Positions 7,665-16,993 are shown, counted from the first letter of the stretch. The stretch: 64,000 nucleotides of DNA from JBNJGB01 sp051747385 (GCA_051747385.1 JBNJGB010000028.1:1-64000), one strand, 5' to 3'. Numbers and translations are program-made. Notes: generated by a model from the letters alone, not told the origin.

Positions 7665-10100
7665 ATGAACCCCCTGCCCTCTCTGCAGGCGGAGGAGCTA
7701 CGCCTCCGCTGCGACACGGACAGCTACGACTTCGAGACCACCGAGGACCTCGAGGATCTCGCGGAGCCGCCGGGCCAGGAGCGCGCCCTGGAGGCCCTCC
7801 GCTTCGGCGTGGCCATGCGCCGGGCGAACTACAACATCTTCGCCCTGGGCCCCACCGGCCTCGGCAAGCACTCGCGGGTCAAGGAGCTCCTGGAGGCCCG
7901 GGCCGAGGACGAGCCGATCCCGCCCGACTGGTGCTACGTCTACAACTTCTCCAAACCCCAGAACCCGCGCGCCCTGCAGCTCCCGGCGGGCCGCGGCGCG
8001 GGCCTCCGCGACGACATGGAGCACCTGGTCGAAGAGCTCACGGCGTCGCTCCCGGCGGCGATGGAGAGCGAGGACTTCCGGACGCGCCGCGAGGCCATCG
8101 AGGAGGAGGCCGGACGGGAGCAGAAGGAGGCCTTCGAGGATCTCCAGGAGGACGCAGAGGCGCGGGGCATCGCCCTCATCCGGACGCCGGCGGGCATGGC
8201 GCTGGCGCCGACGCGCGACGGGGAGCCCCTCAAGAACGAGGAGTTCGAGGAGCTGACCGAGGAGGAGCAAGAGAGGATCCGGGCCGACATCAAGGAGCTG
8301 GAGGGGCGCCTCGAGGAGATCTTCCGGCGCATCCCCGAGATCGCCAGCAACGCCCGCCAGCAGGTCCGCACGCTGGTCCGGGAGGTCACCTCCTTCTCCG
8401 TGGGCCACCTCATCGACGACCTGCGGGATCGCTACCAGGACCTGGAGGGGGTCCTGGACTGGCTCGACGAGGTCCAGGAGGACGTCATCGACCACGCGGG
8501 CCAGTTCCTCCAGAGCGCCCACGAGGAGGACGAGAGCCAGGCCGATGCCCTCCGCCGGCGGATGTCCGCGGGCGACGTGGAGGTCTCGGGCCTGCGACGC
8601 TACGAGGTCAACCTCCTGGTCGACAACTCGGAGGCGTCCGGCGCGCCGGTGGTCTACGAGGATCACCCGAGCCACCAGAACCTCCTGGGACGCATCGAGC
8701 ACATCTCCCAGATGGGTGCCCTGATCACCAACTTCACGCTCATCAAGCCGGGCGCCCTGCACCGGGCGAACGGGGGCTACCTGGTGCTGGACGTACGCCG
8801 GCTGCTGTCCCAGCCCTTCGCCTGGGAGGAGCTGAAGCGGACCCTGCGAGCCGAGCGCATCCGCATCGAGTCCGTGGGCCAGATGCTCAGCCTCGTGAGC
8901 ACCGTCTCCCTCGAGCCCGAGCCGGTCCCCCTGAACGTGAAGATCGTGCTGGTGGGCGAGCGGCTGCTCTATTACCTGATCAGCGAGCTGGACAAGGACT
9001 TCCGCGAGCTGTTCAAGGTCCCGGCGGACTTCAGCGAGGACCTGGACCGCAACGAGGAGACGTCGGCCACCTACGCGCGCCTGCTGGCCACCCTGGCCCG
9101 GGGCAACGACCTCCGGCCCCTGGACCGCGGCGCCGTGGGGCGGGTGATCGAGCTCTCGGCCCGCCTCGCGGAAGACGCGCAGAAGCTGACCCTGCACGAG
9201 CGGGCTATCTGCGACCTCCTCCGGGAGTCCGACTACCAGGCGCGCATCGACGACAGCGACGTCATCACAGCCGACCACGTCCGCCGCGCGCGCGACGCCC
9301 AGATCCACCGGGCGGACCGGGTGCGCGAGCGCATCTACGAGCAGATCCGCCGCGGCGTCCTGCAGGTGGAGGTGCGTGGCGAGACCGTGGGGCAGATCAA
9401 CGCCCTGGCCGTGGCCCAGCTCGGGGACTTCCGCTTCGCCCGGCCGAACCGGGTCACCGCGCGGACGCGGCTCGGGGACGGCAAGGTCGTGGACATCGAG
9501 CGCGAGGTGGAGCTGGGCGGCCCCATCCACTCCAAGGGCGTGCTCATCCTCCAGGGCCTGCTGGGGGCACGCTACGCCACCGAGTATCCCCTGGCCCTGG
9601 CGGCCAGCATCGTCTTCGAGCAGTCCTATGGCGGCGTCGACGGCGACAGCGCCTCCGCCGCGGAGCTGCTGGCCCTGCTGTCGTCCCTGGCCGACGTGCC
9701 CCTGCGCCAGTCCCTGGCCATCACGGGCTCCATCAACCAGCGGGGCGCCGTCCAGGCCATCGGGGGCGTGAACGAGAAGATCGAGGGCTTCTTCGACGTC
9801 TGCCGCGAGCTGGGAGACCTGGACGGACAGGGCGTCGTCATCCCGCGCTCCAACGTGCAGCACCTCATGCTCCGGGACGACGTGGTGTCCGCGGTGGCCG
9901 AGGAGCGCTTCGGCGTCTGGGCCGTGGACGACCTGGACCAGGCCATCGAGCTGATGACCGGCCTGGAGGCCGGCGATCGCGGCGACGACGGACGCTATCC
10001 CGAGGGGACCTTCAACGCCCGGGTCGAGGAGCGCCTCGAGGCTCTGGCGAGGGCCGCCCGGCAGTTCCGTCGCGCAGGCGAACACGGGGGCGAGCGATGA
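7665..10100 (+). CDS. Lon-family (LonB-type) ATP-dependent protease
   Basis: An 811-residue cytoplasmic AAA+ protease of the AAA_32/Lon_C family. It lacks the N-terminal LAN domain of classical Lon. Walker A is GPTGLGKHS at 62-70, with His instead of Ser/Thr after the lysine. A long helical insertion (about 130-310, rich in E/R) follows, as is normal for this family. The C-terminal proteolytic domain has the Ser-Lys dyad in DGDSAS (Ser662) and NEK (Lys705), 43 residues apart as in E. coli Lon. ATG 7665 has AGGAG 9 nt upstream; an in-frame TTG at 7623 overlaps the sigma-54 promoter and is unlikely. The stop overlaps the next ATG (ATGA). Probably stress or development regulated through sigma-54. 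Confidence 0.9.
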   Translation: MNPLPSLQAEELRLRCDTDSYDFETTEDLEDLAEPPGQERALEALRFGVAMRRANYNIFALGPTGLGKHSRVKELLEARAEDEPIPPDWCYVYNFSKPQNPRALQLPAGRGAGLRDDMEHLVEELTASLPAAMESEDFRTRREAIEEEAGREQKEAFEDLQEDAEARGIALIRTPAGMALAPTRDGEPLKNEEFEELTEEEQERIRADIKELEGRLEEIFRRIPEIASNARQQVRTLVREVTSFSVGHLIDDLRDRYQDLEGVLDWLDEVQEDVIDHAGQFLQSAHEEDESQADALRRRMSAGDVEVSGLRRYEVNLLVDNSEASGAPVVYEDHPSHQNLLGRIEHISQMGALITNFTLIKPGALHRANGGYLVLDVRRLLSQPFAWEELKRTLRAERIRIESVGQMLSLVSTVSLEPEPVPLNVKIVLVGERLLYYLISELDKDFRELFKVPADFSEDLDRNEETSATYARLLATLARGNDLRPLDRGAVGRVIELSARLAEDAQKLTLHERAICDLLRESDYQARIDDSDVITADHVRRARDAQIHRADRVRERIYEQIRRGVLQVEVRGETVGQINALAVAQLGDFRFARPNRVTARTRLGDGKVVDIEREVELGGPIHSKGVLILQGLLGARYATEYPLALAASIVFEQSYGGVDGDSASAAELLALLSSLADVPLRQSLAITGSINQRGAVQAIGGVNEKIEGFFDVCRELGDLDGQGVVIPRSNVQHLMLRDDVVSAVAEERFGVWAVDDLDQAIELMTGLEAGDRGDDGRYPEGTFNARVEERLEALARAARQFRRAGEHGGER

Positions 10101-10945
10101 CCGGCCGGAAGGACCATCCCCCGAGGCGACGACGACGAGTGGTGGCGGTCTTCGACAGCACGACCGCCAGCCCGACCGCGGTGGAGGCCATGGTGCGCAT
10201 GGCCGGCCGGCTGGAGGCCGGCATCGACGCGGTCTACTACGAGGACCCCGACCTCGTGCAGGTGGCCGCCCAGCCCCTGACCCGCCACGTCGACATCCTG
10301 GGTCGCTCGGGCGGCGAGGTGGACGTGAACCACCTGCGGGCGCAGCTCCGCGTCCTGGCCTCGCGGCTGGAGCGGCGGCTGTCCCGGGCGGCCCGTCGGC
10401 GCCGCCTGCCCTGGACGTTCCGCACCGTCCGGGGCGAGGAGGGCGGAGGGCTGCCGTCCATCGCCCGGGAGGCCGAGCTTCTGCTGCTGCACGCCACGGG
10501 GCGGCCGCTGGCGCCCCACCTCCAGCTCCGTTCGCCCCTGTCCCGCGCGACGCGCGAGCTACGGGGCAGCGTGCTCACCCTGCACCCGCGCACGGGCGCC
10601 GGCCACGCGGTCGCCATGGTGTACGCCGGGACCGGCCTGGATCGCCGGGCCCTGCACCACGCCGCGGACCTGTCCCAGCACGACGGGGGCAGCCTCCGGG
10701 TGGTGCTGGCGACGGACGATCCGGAGGACACCGGCCGCCTGCGCGAGGAGGTCATCCGGGAGCTTCGGGACGCCCCGGTGCGGGTCTTCCTGGAGGCGAC
10801 GTCGCCGGCGCGCGCCCTCGAGCACGCCATCGGCCACGCTCGCGAGGGCCTCCTGGTGGTGGCCGCCGACAACCCCACCCTGGCGACTGAGGACGCCTGG
10901 GAGCGCGTGGGCGACGCCCCGTGCTCCACGCTCCTGGTGCGGTGA
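10097..10945 (+). CDS. UspA-like two-domain protein
   Basis: A 282-residue cytoplasmic protein starting 4 bp inside the Lon-like gene (ATGA). After a basic N-terminus (RKDHPPRRRRR) there is RVVAVFDSTTASPTAVEAMV, a UspA-like opening. A second similar unit starts near 155 (AVAMVYAGTGLDRRALHHA) and ends GLLVVAADNP and CSTLLVR, typical of the last strands of universal stress domains. No clear GxxG-N9-G(S/T) ATP motif is visible, so it may not bind ATP. Operon membership suggests it modulates stress proteolysis; that is inference. Confidence 0.65.
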   Translation: MTGRKDHPPRRRRRVVAVFDSTTASPTAVEAMVRMAGRLEAGIDAVYYEDPDLVQVAAQPLTRHVDILGRSGGEVDVNHLRAQLRVLASRLERRLSRAARRRRLPWTFRTVRGEEGGGLPSIAREAELLLLHATGRPLAPHLQLRSPLSRATRELRGSVLTLHPRTGAGHAVAMVYAGTGLDRRALHHAADLSQHDGGSLRVVLATDDPEDTGRLREEVIRELRDAPVRVFLEATSPARALEHAIGHAREGLLVVAADNPTLATEDAWERVGDAPCSTLLVR

Positions 10946-10959
10946 GCATCGTGTGCTGA

Positions 10960-12456
10960 TCACTCCTGCCAGACCTCGAGGGTCACGTCGTCGTAGTAGA
11001 CCTCGCCCTCGTAGTAGTTGTTGTGCGGGTCGCCGAACATGAACCAGTCCGGCCAGCCGCCGGACGCCGGCCACAGCGGGAACCCGGGGAGCTCCGGCAG
11101 GCTCGACTCGTCGACGCACGCGGTCGCGGCGTCCTGGCCCGGCCGGTTGTAGTGCCAGACGCAGCGCTCGGCGGCGTCGAGGCTGCCGCTGAAGGTGGCC
11201 TGGCCGCCGTAGAGGAAGTCCCCGCTCACGGTCAGGGTGAAGGTGTCGTCGAACCGCTCGATGGTCACGTCGTACCAGGCGTCGCCCCGATAGGCCTCCG
11301 CGGCGCGGATGGTGCCGGAGGGCTGCCACTGTCCCGCGGCGTACGGGATGAACGGCTTGCCGATCCCGACGTCCGAGGCCCCGAGGCCGTCGAGGGCGAA
11401 CATCATCACCGGGTGGTGGCCGCTGTCGACGAAGTCCTCGCCGTTCCAGACCCGGGTCCAGGCGGCCTGGTTGTTGTCGGAGTCGATCACGACCTTGCGG
11501 TGGTGGTGGATCCAGACGTTGTTGTGGGGCCTCGGGATGTCGTCGAGGATGGCCAGCCAGTAGAAGCCGTTCTCGCCGGTGGCGTCGGGGGCGCCCCAGG
11601 GCTCCGCGCTCTCCCCGCCGTCGTAGCCGTTGTCGCCGGCCAGGCCGTCGCCGAAGCTCGCGTGGCCGACGCGCAGGGAGATCCGATAGCGCGCCGGGAG
11701 GGCCTCGCTCGGCCGGATCACGGTGGCGTCGGTGTGCGCCGGCGAGGCGAGGCGCAGGACCTGGTTGCCGCCGCCCTCCGGGTCCGGGACCACGGACAGC
11801 AGGTCGCCGAACGCCGTCTCGGACGAGCGCGAGTACGACTCCGCCACCAACCAGTCCCCGTCGCCGAAGGGCTCGGTGATCCGCCACGCGTCGGGCGGCG
11901 TCACGCCCTGCTCGGTGAAGTACGTCCCCGCGTCGGAAAACGGCCCGTCGTCGGGCACCGGATCGGCAGTCCACTCCGGGGAGCCCAGCCCCGGCGCGTC
12001 CTCGAAGTCCTCGCGGTGGAGGACCACCCAGCCGGGCTCGACGGTCTCGACCTCTCCGGCGACGTCCTCGGGCGCGTCCGGCCCCGCGTCCTCGACGTCC
12101 GGGGCGGGTGGCACGTCCTCGGTGTCCGGCGCATCGGTTACATCCGGGAGATCGGGGACGTCGAGCACGTCCGATACGTCCTCGGGCCCGGCGCCGTCGT
12201 CCGGCTGCCCGTCGGCGTCGGAGGGGCCGGGCACGTCGTCCGCGTCCCCGGTCGTCGCCTCGGCGTCCACGGCGTCGGGGGGCAAGGTCGCGTCGATCGC
12301 GTCCACATCCACGTCGGCCGCGTCACGGTCAACCGCGTCCGGGGCCGCGTCCACGACCTCCACGTCCGCCGTCGGCGCGGCCTCGTCGTCGGAGCAACCC
12401 ACCTGCACGAGCGCCCCGGCGAGGCACCCGGCGAATACGAGCGTTCTGGTGTCCAT
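10960..12456 (-). CDS. Lipoprotein with acidic linker and LamG-like C-terminal domain (unknown function)
   Basis: A 498-residue lipoprotein. The signal ends VQVGC and is followed by about 115 residues of low-complexity Asp/Ala/Val/Pro linker. The folded part (about 145-498) begins VVLHREDFED and ends YEGEVYYDDVTLEVWQE, with many aromatic and Gly/Asp strand motifs, including WIHHHRKVVIDS and YDVTIERFDDTFTLTVSG. This looks like a concanavalin/LamG-type jelly roll, often used for carbohydrate binding. I recognise no catalytic motif. It converges on the UspA-like gene with a 14-bp gap. Confidence 0.6.
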   Translation of the reverse strand: MDTRTLVFAGCLAGALVQVGCSDDEAAPTADVEVVDAAPDAVDRDAADVDVDAIDATLPPDAVDAEATTGDADDVPGPSDADGQPDDGAGPEDVSDVLDVPDLPDVTDAPDTEDVPPAPDVEDAGPDAPEDVAGEVETVEPGWVVLHREDFEDAPGLGSPEWTADPVPDDGPFSDAGTYFTEQGVTPPDAWRITEPFGDGDWLVAESYSRSSETAFGDLLSVVPDPEGGGNQVLRLASPAHTDATVIRPSEALPARYRISLRVGHASFGDGLAGDNGYDGGESAEPWGAPDATGENGFYWLAILDDIPRPHNNVWIHHHRKVVIDSDNNQAAWTRVWNGEDFVDSGHHPVMMFALDGLGASDVGIGKPFIPYAAGQWQPSGTIRAAEAYRGDAWYDVTIERFDDTFTLTVSGDFLYGGQATFSGSLDAAERCVWHYNRPGQDAATACVDESSLPELPGFPLWPASGGWPDWFMFGDPHNNYYEGEVYYDDVTLEVWQE

Positions 12457-12593
12457 GATCGCAGTGTCGGAGCCCGGGGCGACCGACCCAAGTCCGGGGA
12501 AGGGTACGCGGGGAGCGCGTGTTGTCGCTCCGGACCCCGTCCGGGGAGCCGGGCGGCCTCATGGCTTCACGTCGAACCGCACCAGGAGTCGCA

Positions 12594-13298
12594 GTGGACC
12601 TCCGAGTCGCCACCTACAACATCCACAAGAGCGTCGGACCGGACGGCCGGCGTCGGCCCGACCGGATCTTCCGGGTCCTCCGGGAGCTGGACGCCGACGT
12701 CGTCGCCCTCCAGGAGGTCGACCGTCGCTTCGGCGACCGCGCCAGCACGTTCGAGGTCGAGGAGCTCCGGCTACATACGGGCTTCCGCCTCCTGGAACAC
12801 TCGGTGAGGCCCCACAGCAGCGGCTGGCACGGCAACGCCATCCTGGTCCGCGGCGTCCTGGAGCCGCTGCAGCTCGAGCGGCTGCACCTGCCGGCCCTGG
12901 AGGCCCGCGGGGCCCTGCTCGCCGACCTGCGGGTGGGCGAGCGCGGCGAGCTTCGCATGATCGCCGCCCACCTGGGCCTGCTGCGCCGCTATCGCCACCG
13001 CCAGGTGGAGGCGATCCTGGAGCACCTGGAAGACGCTCCCAAGCGCCCGACCATCATGGTCGGCGACCTGAACGAGTGGCGTGCGCGGGGCGGCTGCATC
13101 CCGCGCCTGGCGCGCGACTTCCACGTGGCGACGCCGGGCGCGAGCTTCCCGGCCTGGCGACCGCTGCTCGGCCTGGACCGGGTCATGGCCCGGGACGGCG
13201 CCCGGGTCGTCGACGCCAGGGTCCACGACACGCCCGCCTCGCGCGAGGCCTCCGACCACCTGCCCGTGGTGGCCGACGTGCGCCTCCGGGCGGCGTAG
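12594..13298 (+). CDS. Endonuclease/exonuclease/phosphatase (EEP) family protein
   Basis: A 234-residue protein with the EEP metal-dependent phosphodiesterase motifs in order: LRVATYNIHKS, VVALQEVDRRF (metal-binding Glu), AAHLGLLRRYR, VGDLNEW and SDHLPVVADV (catalytic Asp-His). The GTG at 12594 is chosen because AGGAG lies at 12584-12588 and the fold starts right there; an in-frame ATG at 12561 would add 11 residues. No signal peptide is seen, so it should be cytoplasmic. The substrate could be DNA, a phospholipid or an inositol phosphate. It converges on the small cytochrome gene with a shared terminator. Confidence 0.8.
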   Translation: MDLRVATYNIHKSVGPDGRRRPDRIFRVLRELDADVVALQEVDRRFGDRASTFEVEELRLHTGFRLLEHSVRPHSSGWHGNAILVRGVLEPLQLERLHLPALEARGALLADLRVGERGELRMIAAHLGLLRRYRHRQVEAILEHLEDAPKRPTIMVGDLNEWRARGGCIPRLARDFHVATPGASFPAWRPLLGLDRVMARDGARVVDARVHDTPASREASDHLPVVADVRLRAA

Positions 13299-13316
13299 CC
13301 CACGTTCGAAACACGA

Positions 13317-13351
13317 AGGGCGCGACCCCGTCTCGGACGGAGCCGCGCCCT
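13317..13351. terminator. Bidirectional hairpin terminator
   Basis: AGGGCGCG (13317-13324) pairs with CGCGCCCT (13344-13351), with extra pairing in the CCCCGTC/GACGG interior. It lies between the convergent EEP gene and cytochrome gene. No strong T-run is present, as is usual in very GC-rich genomes. Confidence 0.6.
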
Positions 13352-13381
13352 CGCGTCTCGCTCGGAGTCGGTCGAAGCCGG

Positions 13382-13720
13382 CTACTCGAGGGTCGCGAGC
13401 CAGGTGGCGACCGTCTTCAGCTCGCTCTTGGACCCGTAGAACTTCTTCGGGTGCTTCTCACCGTCGTCGTCCGCCTTCTTCTTCAGGAGGAAGAGCGCGA
13501 ACCACTTCTTGTCCTTTTCCGCACCGGTCGTGGACAGGTCGCCGCCGTCGTTGTCGGGCTCACCCGCCTTGTACTCGATGCCCTTCGCGCTGACGGTGTG
13601 GCACTTGTTGCAGTCCTGCTCGAGGAAGACGCTCTTCCCGTCGGCGGCCATGGCCGTGGTGGGCAGCATGAAGCCGACGGCGACCACGGTCGCGGCGATG
13701 TTGCGGAACCAGTTCTTCAC
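13382..13720 (-). CDS. Small monohaem c-type cytochrome, paralogue 1
   Basis: A 112-residue periplasmic protein, GTG start at 13720 with GGAG upstream. The signal peptide runs to AMA-ADGK. One CXXCH (CNKCH) lies about 14 residues into the mature protein. There is no methionine after the haem motif; the conserved histidine in EKHPKKFYGS is the only obvious distal ligand, suggesting bis-His, low-potential haem. It is highly similar over its length to the protein at 16994-17329 (MLPTTAMAADGK, DNDGGDLS, FALFLLKKK, KFYGSK), so the two arose by duplication and now flank the multihaem operon. Likely an electron carrier for that complex. Confidence 0.85.
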   Translation of the reverse strand: MKNWFRNIAATVVAVGFMLPTTAMAADGKSVFLEQDCNKCHTVSAKGIEYKAGEPDNDGGDLSTTGAEKDKKWFALFLLKKKADDDGEKHPKKFYGSKSELKTVATWLATLE

Positions 13721-14044
13721 GGTGTCTCCTTTCAGGGCCTCGCCCTGGGCAGTCCTATCGAGGGAGTCCGTCGAACACCCGGTAGGACGTTCTGCGTCCT
13801 GTGTGCTCGCGTGCTGACTGGTCCGTGACCACCCTCGATGCGAGCGAGGACAGCCGTAGCAACCCTCGTGCCAGCACGCGCCGCCGCAACGACGGCGGCG
13901 CCCGGGTGGGGCCTGCGGCAACACCCACAGTGAGGTTCGTGTGATTTCGCCCCGTTAACCGCCGTAGATAACTCGATAGATCGCCGACCTCCGGGAGGGG
14001 GCGGTGCACCGCGAGACACTCGCCGGCGCAGCCCCCGAACGCGA
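13721..14044. other. Non-coding interval upstream of cytochrome paralogue 1
   Basis: About 320 bp between the small cytochrome gene and the terminator of the multihaem operon, all on the minus strand. It must carry the promoter of the small cytochrome. A lower-GC patch around 13940-13985 (GTTAAC, ATAACTCGATAGATCG) is the best place for it, but no consensus element is clear. Confidence 0.4.
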
Positions 14045-14072
14045 CGCGGCCCCACCCGGAGGCGGGGCCGCG
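14045..14072 (-). terminator. Hairpin terminator of the multihaem cytochrome operon
   Basis: CGCGGCCCC (14045-14053) pairs with GGGGCCGCG (14064-14072) across a 10-nt loop, 33 bp downstream of the minus-strand stop at 14106. Confidence 0.65.
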
Positions 14073-14105
14073 CCGACATCGCTCACGAGGCTTGGGCTCC
14101 CCGCG

Positions 14106-16292
14106 TCACCAGAGGTCGTCGGTCTCGATCTCCTCCTCGACGCGCGGCCGATCCTCGTACTTGTCCACGGTCTCCTCCGAGTGGCAATCGAGGCACAGCT
14201 TCCGGTCCACCGCGTTCGTGTCGTGCCACTCCACGGTGTGGCACTGGGTGCACGCGGGCTTGTCCATCTCGCCCACGAAGAAGTCGTCGTAGTGGTAGAA
14301 GTGCGGGAAGCGCCCGCCGGTGTCGTAGATGTCCTTGTCGTGGCAGGTCAGGCAGTCCTGCACGGAGTACGCCTCCGGCATGGTAACCTTGTCCGGGTTG
14401 AACGGCGGGTCCGGAGAGGGCGGCGTGACCGTCTCGGCCGGGGGCTCCGGGGGCGTCACCAGCTCGTGGATGCTCCCCTTCAGCTCCTCCATGTCCGCCA
14501 GGGCCACCCCGATGCCGATGCCGAGCACCGACGCGAGGCCCAGGACGGACCAGGCGGCCTTCCGGTGCCACGGCCGCGGGGCGCCCAGCTCGGCCGGGGG
14601 CACGTCGCCGTAGCGGGCGATGTACTCCTCGCGGTGCTCCTCGTACAGGGCCTCGGCGCTGATCCGCCCGGTGAGCCAGACCCAGCTCATGGGGAAGATC
14701 TCCGGCCGCAGGTGCACGTTGTAGAAGTGCCACAGGAAGATGGCCAGGGCCGCCAGCATGGCCTCGTCCGAGTGGGCGATGCGAGCGAGCTCCAGGGTCT
14801 CGCCGGGCAGGACGGCGGAGGTCGGCACCGGGAACCACAGCATGAGGCCGCTGCCGCCCATGATGAGCATGCCCCAGAAGACCGCCCAGTAGTCGAACTT
14901 CTCGTAGTAGGTGAAGCGCCCGAACCTCGGCCGCTCCTTCCGGACGCCGACGAGGTAGAGGATGTTCCCCGCGATGTCCCGGGCGTCCTTCATCACCGGG
15001 ATCATGGTGAGCTTGATCTTCTTCTGGGAGATGCCCACCACCAGGTACGCGAGGTGGTAGACCGCCACGGCGATGAGCAGCGCGCCGGCGATCCGGTGGA
15101 TGAGCGCCACGTTCTGCGGGCCGCCCATGGCCTCGATCAGGCCGCTGGACTGGCCCACGGCCGCGGTCTTCAGGGGCCACCCGGTGATGACCAGGGTGGT
15201 GAAGGAGATCATCATCCCCCAGTGCTGCATCCGGGCGTGGATGTCGAAGCGCTTCACCTCGTCGTCCCGGTGCACCGGGGCCTGGGCTGACGCCGCGTGG
15301 CTCTGCCCGTTGCCGCGGAGCGACCGGAACAGATCCAGGCCCACGTGGAGGAGCAGCAGCCCGATGGTCCCGAAGGTGAGGATCGAGAAGAACACGGAGA
15401 CCAGCGCCGCCCACAGGTCGTGGTTGACCTTGGGGGGCTCGTGGCTCACAGCCCGCGCGAAGGACGGCGAGGCGCCCTCGTGGCAGTTCCCGCAGGTCTC
15501 CGCCCGATTGTCCATGTGGATCGAGGACCTCGGGTTCTGGTCGGAGCGGACGGCGTGGCTGCCGCCGTGGCAGTCCGTGCAAGCCGCGGCGTCGTCGTTG
15601 CCCAGGCGCAGCAGGCGCCCGTGGACCGTGTCCCGCCACGTGTCCACCACGTAGGGGTTCGTCTCCGGCTTGCCCTCCTCTCCGCTGAAGGCGTGGCAGG
15701 ACGCGCACTGGACGACGGCCTCCCGCTTGTCGTCGAAGGCGGGGGGCATGAAGTGGGGGTCGCCGTGGCACGTCAGGCACGTGGGCGCCTCCCCCGTCTT
15801 CTCCACCATCCCCTCGGGTCCGTGGGCCGAGTCGAGCCAGCCCTCGACCTCCTCGTCGTGGCACTTCCAGCAGGCCGCGATGGTCTTGGGCTTCATGCCC
15901 TCGACGCCCTCGAGGCGGTCGGCCAGGGCCTGCATGTCGGGCGGCAGATCCGGGGCCTCGTGTGGGTCCATCCGGCCGGGGTGGCAGTGGAGACAGGTCT
16001 GATCCGCGTGGACGTCCGGCGCCAGATTGCGGGCGTCGAAGATGCCCCCGTGGCAGGACGCGCAGTCCTCGGCGCTCGTCACGGGCTTCGGCTCGCCCTC
16101 CGGCGCGCCGGTGTCCGCGCCCTCGTCCCCGGCCTCCTCGGAGGGCTCCTCTTCGGCCTCCTCCTCGGCGTCCTCGTCTCCGCCCTCGGCGAAGAGGTCG
16201 TCGACCATCTCCTCGTCGGCGGGATCCACCTCCTGGGCCGACGCCGGCCAGGCCGTCACGGCCAGGAAGGTCAGTGCGAGTACGAAGCGCAT
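14106..16292 (-). CDS. Ten-haem c-type / b-type cytochrome fusion (CbcL-like)
   Basis: A 728-residue inner-membrane protein. Signal peptide 1-19, then an acidic low-complexity stretch (about 22-68). Seven CXXCH haem sites follow (77, 100, 141, 172, 196, 238, 267), then a transmembrane helix (about 294-318). A diheme cytochrome b module of the FdnI/HydC type (about 350-545) has candidate ligands in MQHWGMM, LIHRIAG, VYHLAYL and LWHFYNVH. A further helix lies at 578-598, and three more CXXCH sites at 647, 681 and 700. Geobacter CbcL has a similar c/b fusion and passes quinol electrons to periplasmic carriers, so this is likely a quinol:cytochrome oxidoreductase. Its ATG overlaps the upstream TAA by one base (TAATG). 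Partners are probably the small cytochromes on either side. Confidence 0.9.
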   Translation of the reverse strand: MRFVLALTFLAVTAWPASAQEVDPADEEMVDDLFAEGGDEDAEEEAEEEPSEEAGDEGADTGAPEGEPKPVTSAEDCASCHGGIFDARNLAPDVHADQTCLHCHPGRMDPHEAPDLPPDMQALADRLEGVEGMKPKTIAACWKCHDEEVEGWLDSAHGPEGMVEKTGEAPTCLTCHGDPHFMPPAFDDKREAVVQCASCHAFSGEEGKPETNPYVVDTWRDTVHGRLLRLGNDDAAACTDCHGGSHAVRSDQNPRSSIHMDNRAETCGNCHEGASPSFARAVSHEPPKVNHDLWAALVSVFFSILTFGTIGLLLLHVGLDLFRSLRGNGQSHAASAQAPVHRDDEVKRFDIHARMQHWGMMISFTTLVITGWPLKTAAVGQSSGLIEAMGGPQNVALIHRIAGALLIAVAVYHLAYLVVGISQKKIKLTMIPVMKDARDIAGNILYLVGVRKERPRFGRFTYYEKFDYWAVFWGMLIMGGSGLMLWFPVPTSAVLPGETLELARIAHSDEAMLAALAIFLWHFYNVHLRPEIFPMSWVWLTGRISAEALYEEHREEYIARYGDVPPAELGAPRPWHRKAAWSVLGLASVLGIGIGVALADMEELKGSIHELVTPPEPPAETVTPPSPDPPFNPDKVTMPEAYSVQDCLTCHDKDIYDTGGRFPHFYHYDDFFVGEMDKPACTQCHTVEWHDTNAVDRKLCLDCHSEETVDKYEDRPRVEEEIETDDLW

Positions 16293-16609
16293 TACGAACC
16301 CTCCCCCGCGCCGCCCTTCCTGGGCCCGACGAGCCCATAGAGCAGCGCGCCGAACACAGCGCCCAGGATGATCATGATGGCCGCCGTCGCCAACGCCCCG
16401 AGCAGCATCCCGATCCAGATGATCAGGCGACTCGCGATGCTCGCCTCGGGCCCGGCCATGCCCAGCCCGTGCACGATGCTCACGCCGGCCGCGCCGCCGT
16501 ACATCAGGGAGGCCTTCAGGGCCACCACGAGGTACATCACCAGCCCCGCGACTCCGCCGACGAAGCTGAATCCATTACCAACCGCGCTCGCGCGCTTTAC
16601 CTCCGCCAT
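16292..16609 (-). CDS. Small membrane protein co-transcribed with multihaem cytochrome
   Basis: 105 residues with hydrophobic segments at about 15-35, 48-62 and 65-92 (Gly/Ala/Met-rich) and a short basic tail. ATG 16609 is preferred because AAGGAG sits 8 nt upstream; a GTG at 16618 overlaps that site. Its stop overlaps the start of the cytochrome fusion, so it is the first gene of a two-gene operon. I do not recognise the family. It may be a small membrane subunit or assembly factor of the complex. Confidence 0.7.
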   Translation of the reverse strand: MAEVKRASAVGNGFSFVGGVAGLVMYLVVALKASLMYGGAAGVSIVHGLGMAGPEASIASRLIIWIGMLLGALATAAIMIILGAVFGALLYGLVGPRKGGAGEGS

Positions 16610-16806
16610 TCGGGCCACTCCTTGTCACGCGCCCGCCGCACCCCTTGCAACGACCATGCCCAGGCCGGCTCGCGACCCGACGCGGCCCGCGGAGCTCCCG
16701 GCGGATTGAACGGTGACTCAGTCCTCATTGGGGTCTGGGCGTTCTCCAACAGCCTGTAGGTCTACGCACGACGGGTCACGGCACACGCCCGGTTCTGGGG
16801 ATTTCA

Positions 16807-16824
16807 CCACATCCCGGGATGTGG
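16807..16824. promoter_or_regulatory. Perfect 18-bp palindrome in divergent cytochrome intergenic region
   Basis: CCACATCCCGGGATGTGG is a perfect 9+9 inverted repeat with no spacer. It lies between the divergent starts of the multihaem operon (16609, minus) and cytochrome paralogue 2 (16994, plus). The lack of a loop argues for a protein-binding operator rather than an RNA hairpin. Which factor binds is unknown. Confidence 0.5.
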
Positions 16825-16993
16825 CTTTTGACCCGCGGCTGGTTTCGCGTTTGGATTGAACATCGAGACGATCGGTGCGTCAGACCGGTCGAGCGAGGGT
16901 ACCGCCGGGGCGGCAGGACGACCTTGACGACCCGCGGACCCCACTGGCAGAACGCGGACGAACTAACCGGGCCAAGGACCGGGAGGAGATACC

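Noticed and set aside
12519..12593. Longer N-terminus for the EEP protein
   Set aside because: The AGGAG site at 12584-12588 and the start of the fold favour GTG 12594, though ATG 12561 cannot be excluded.
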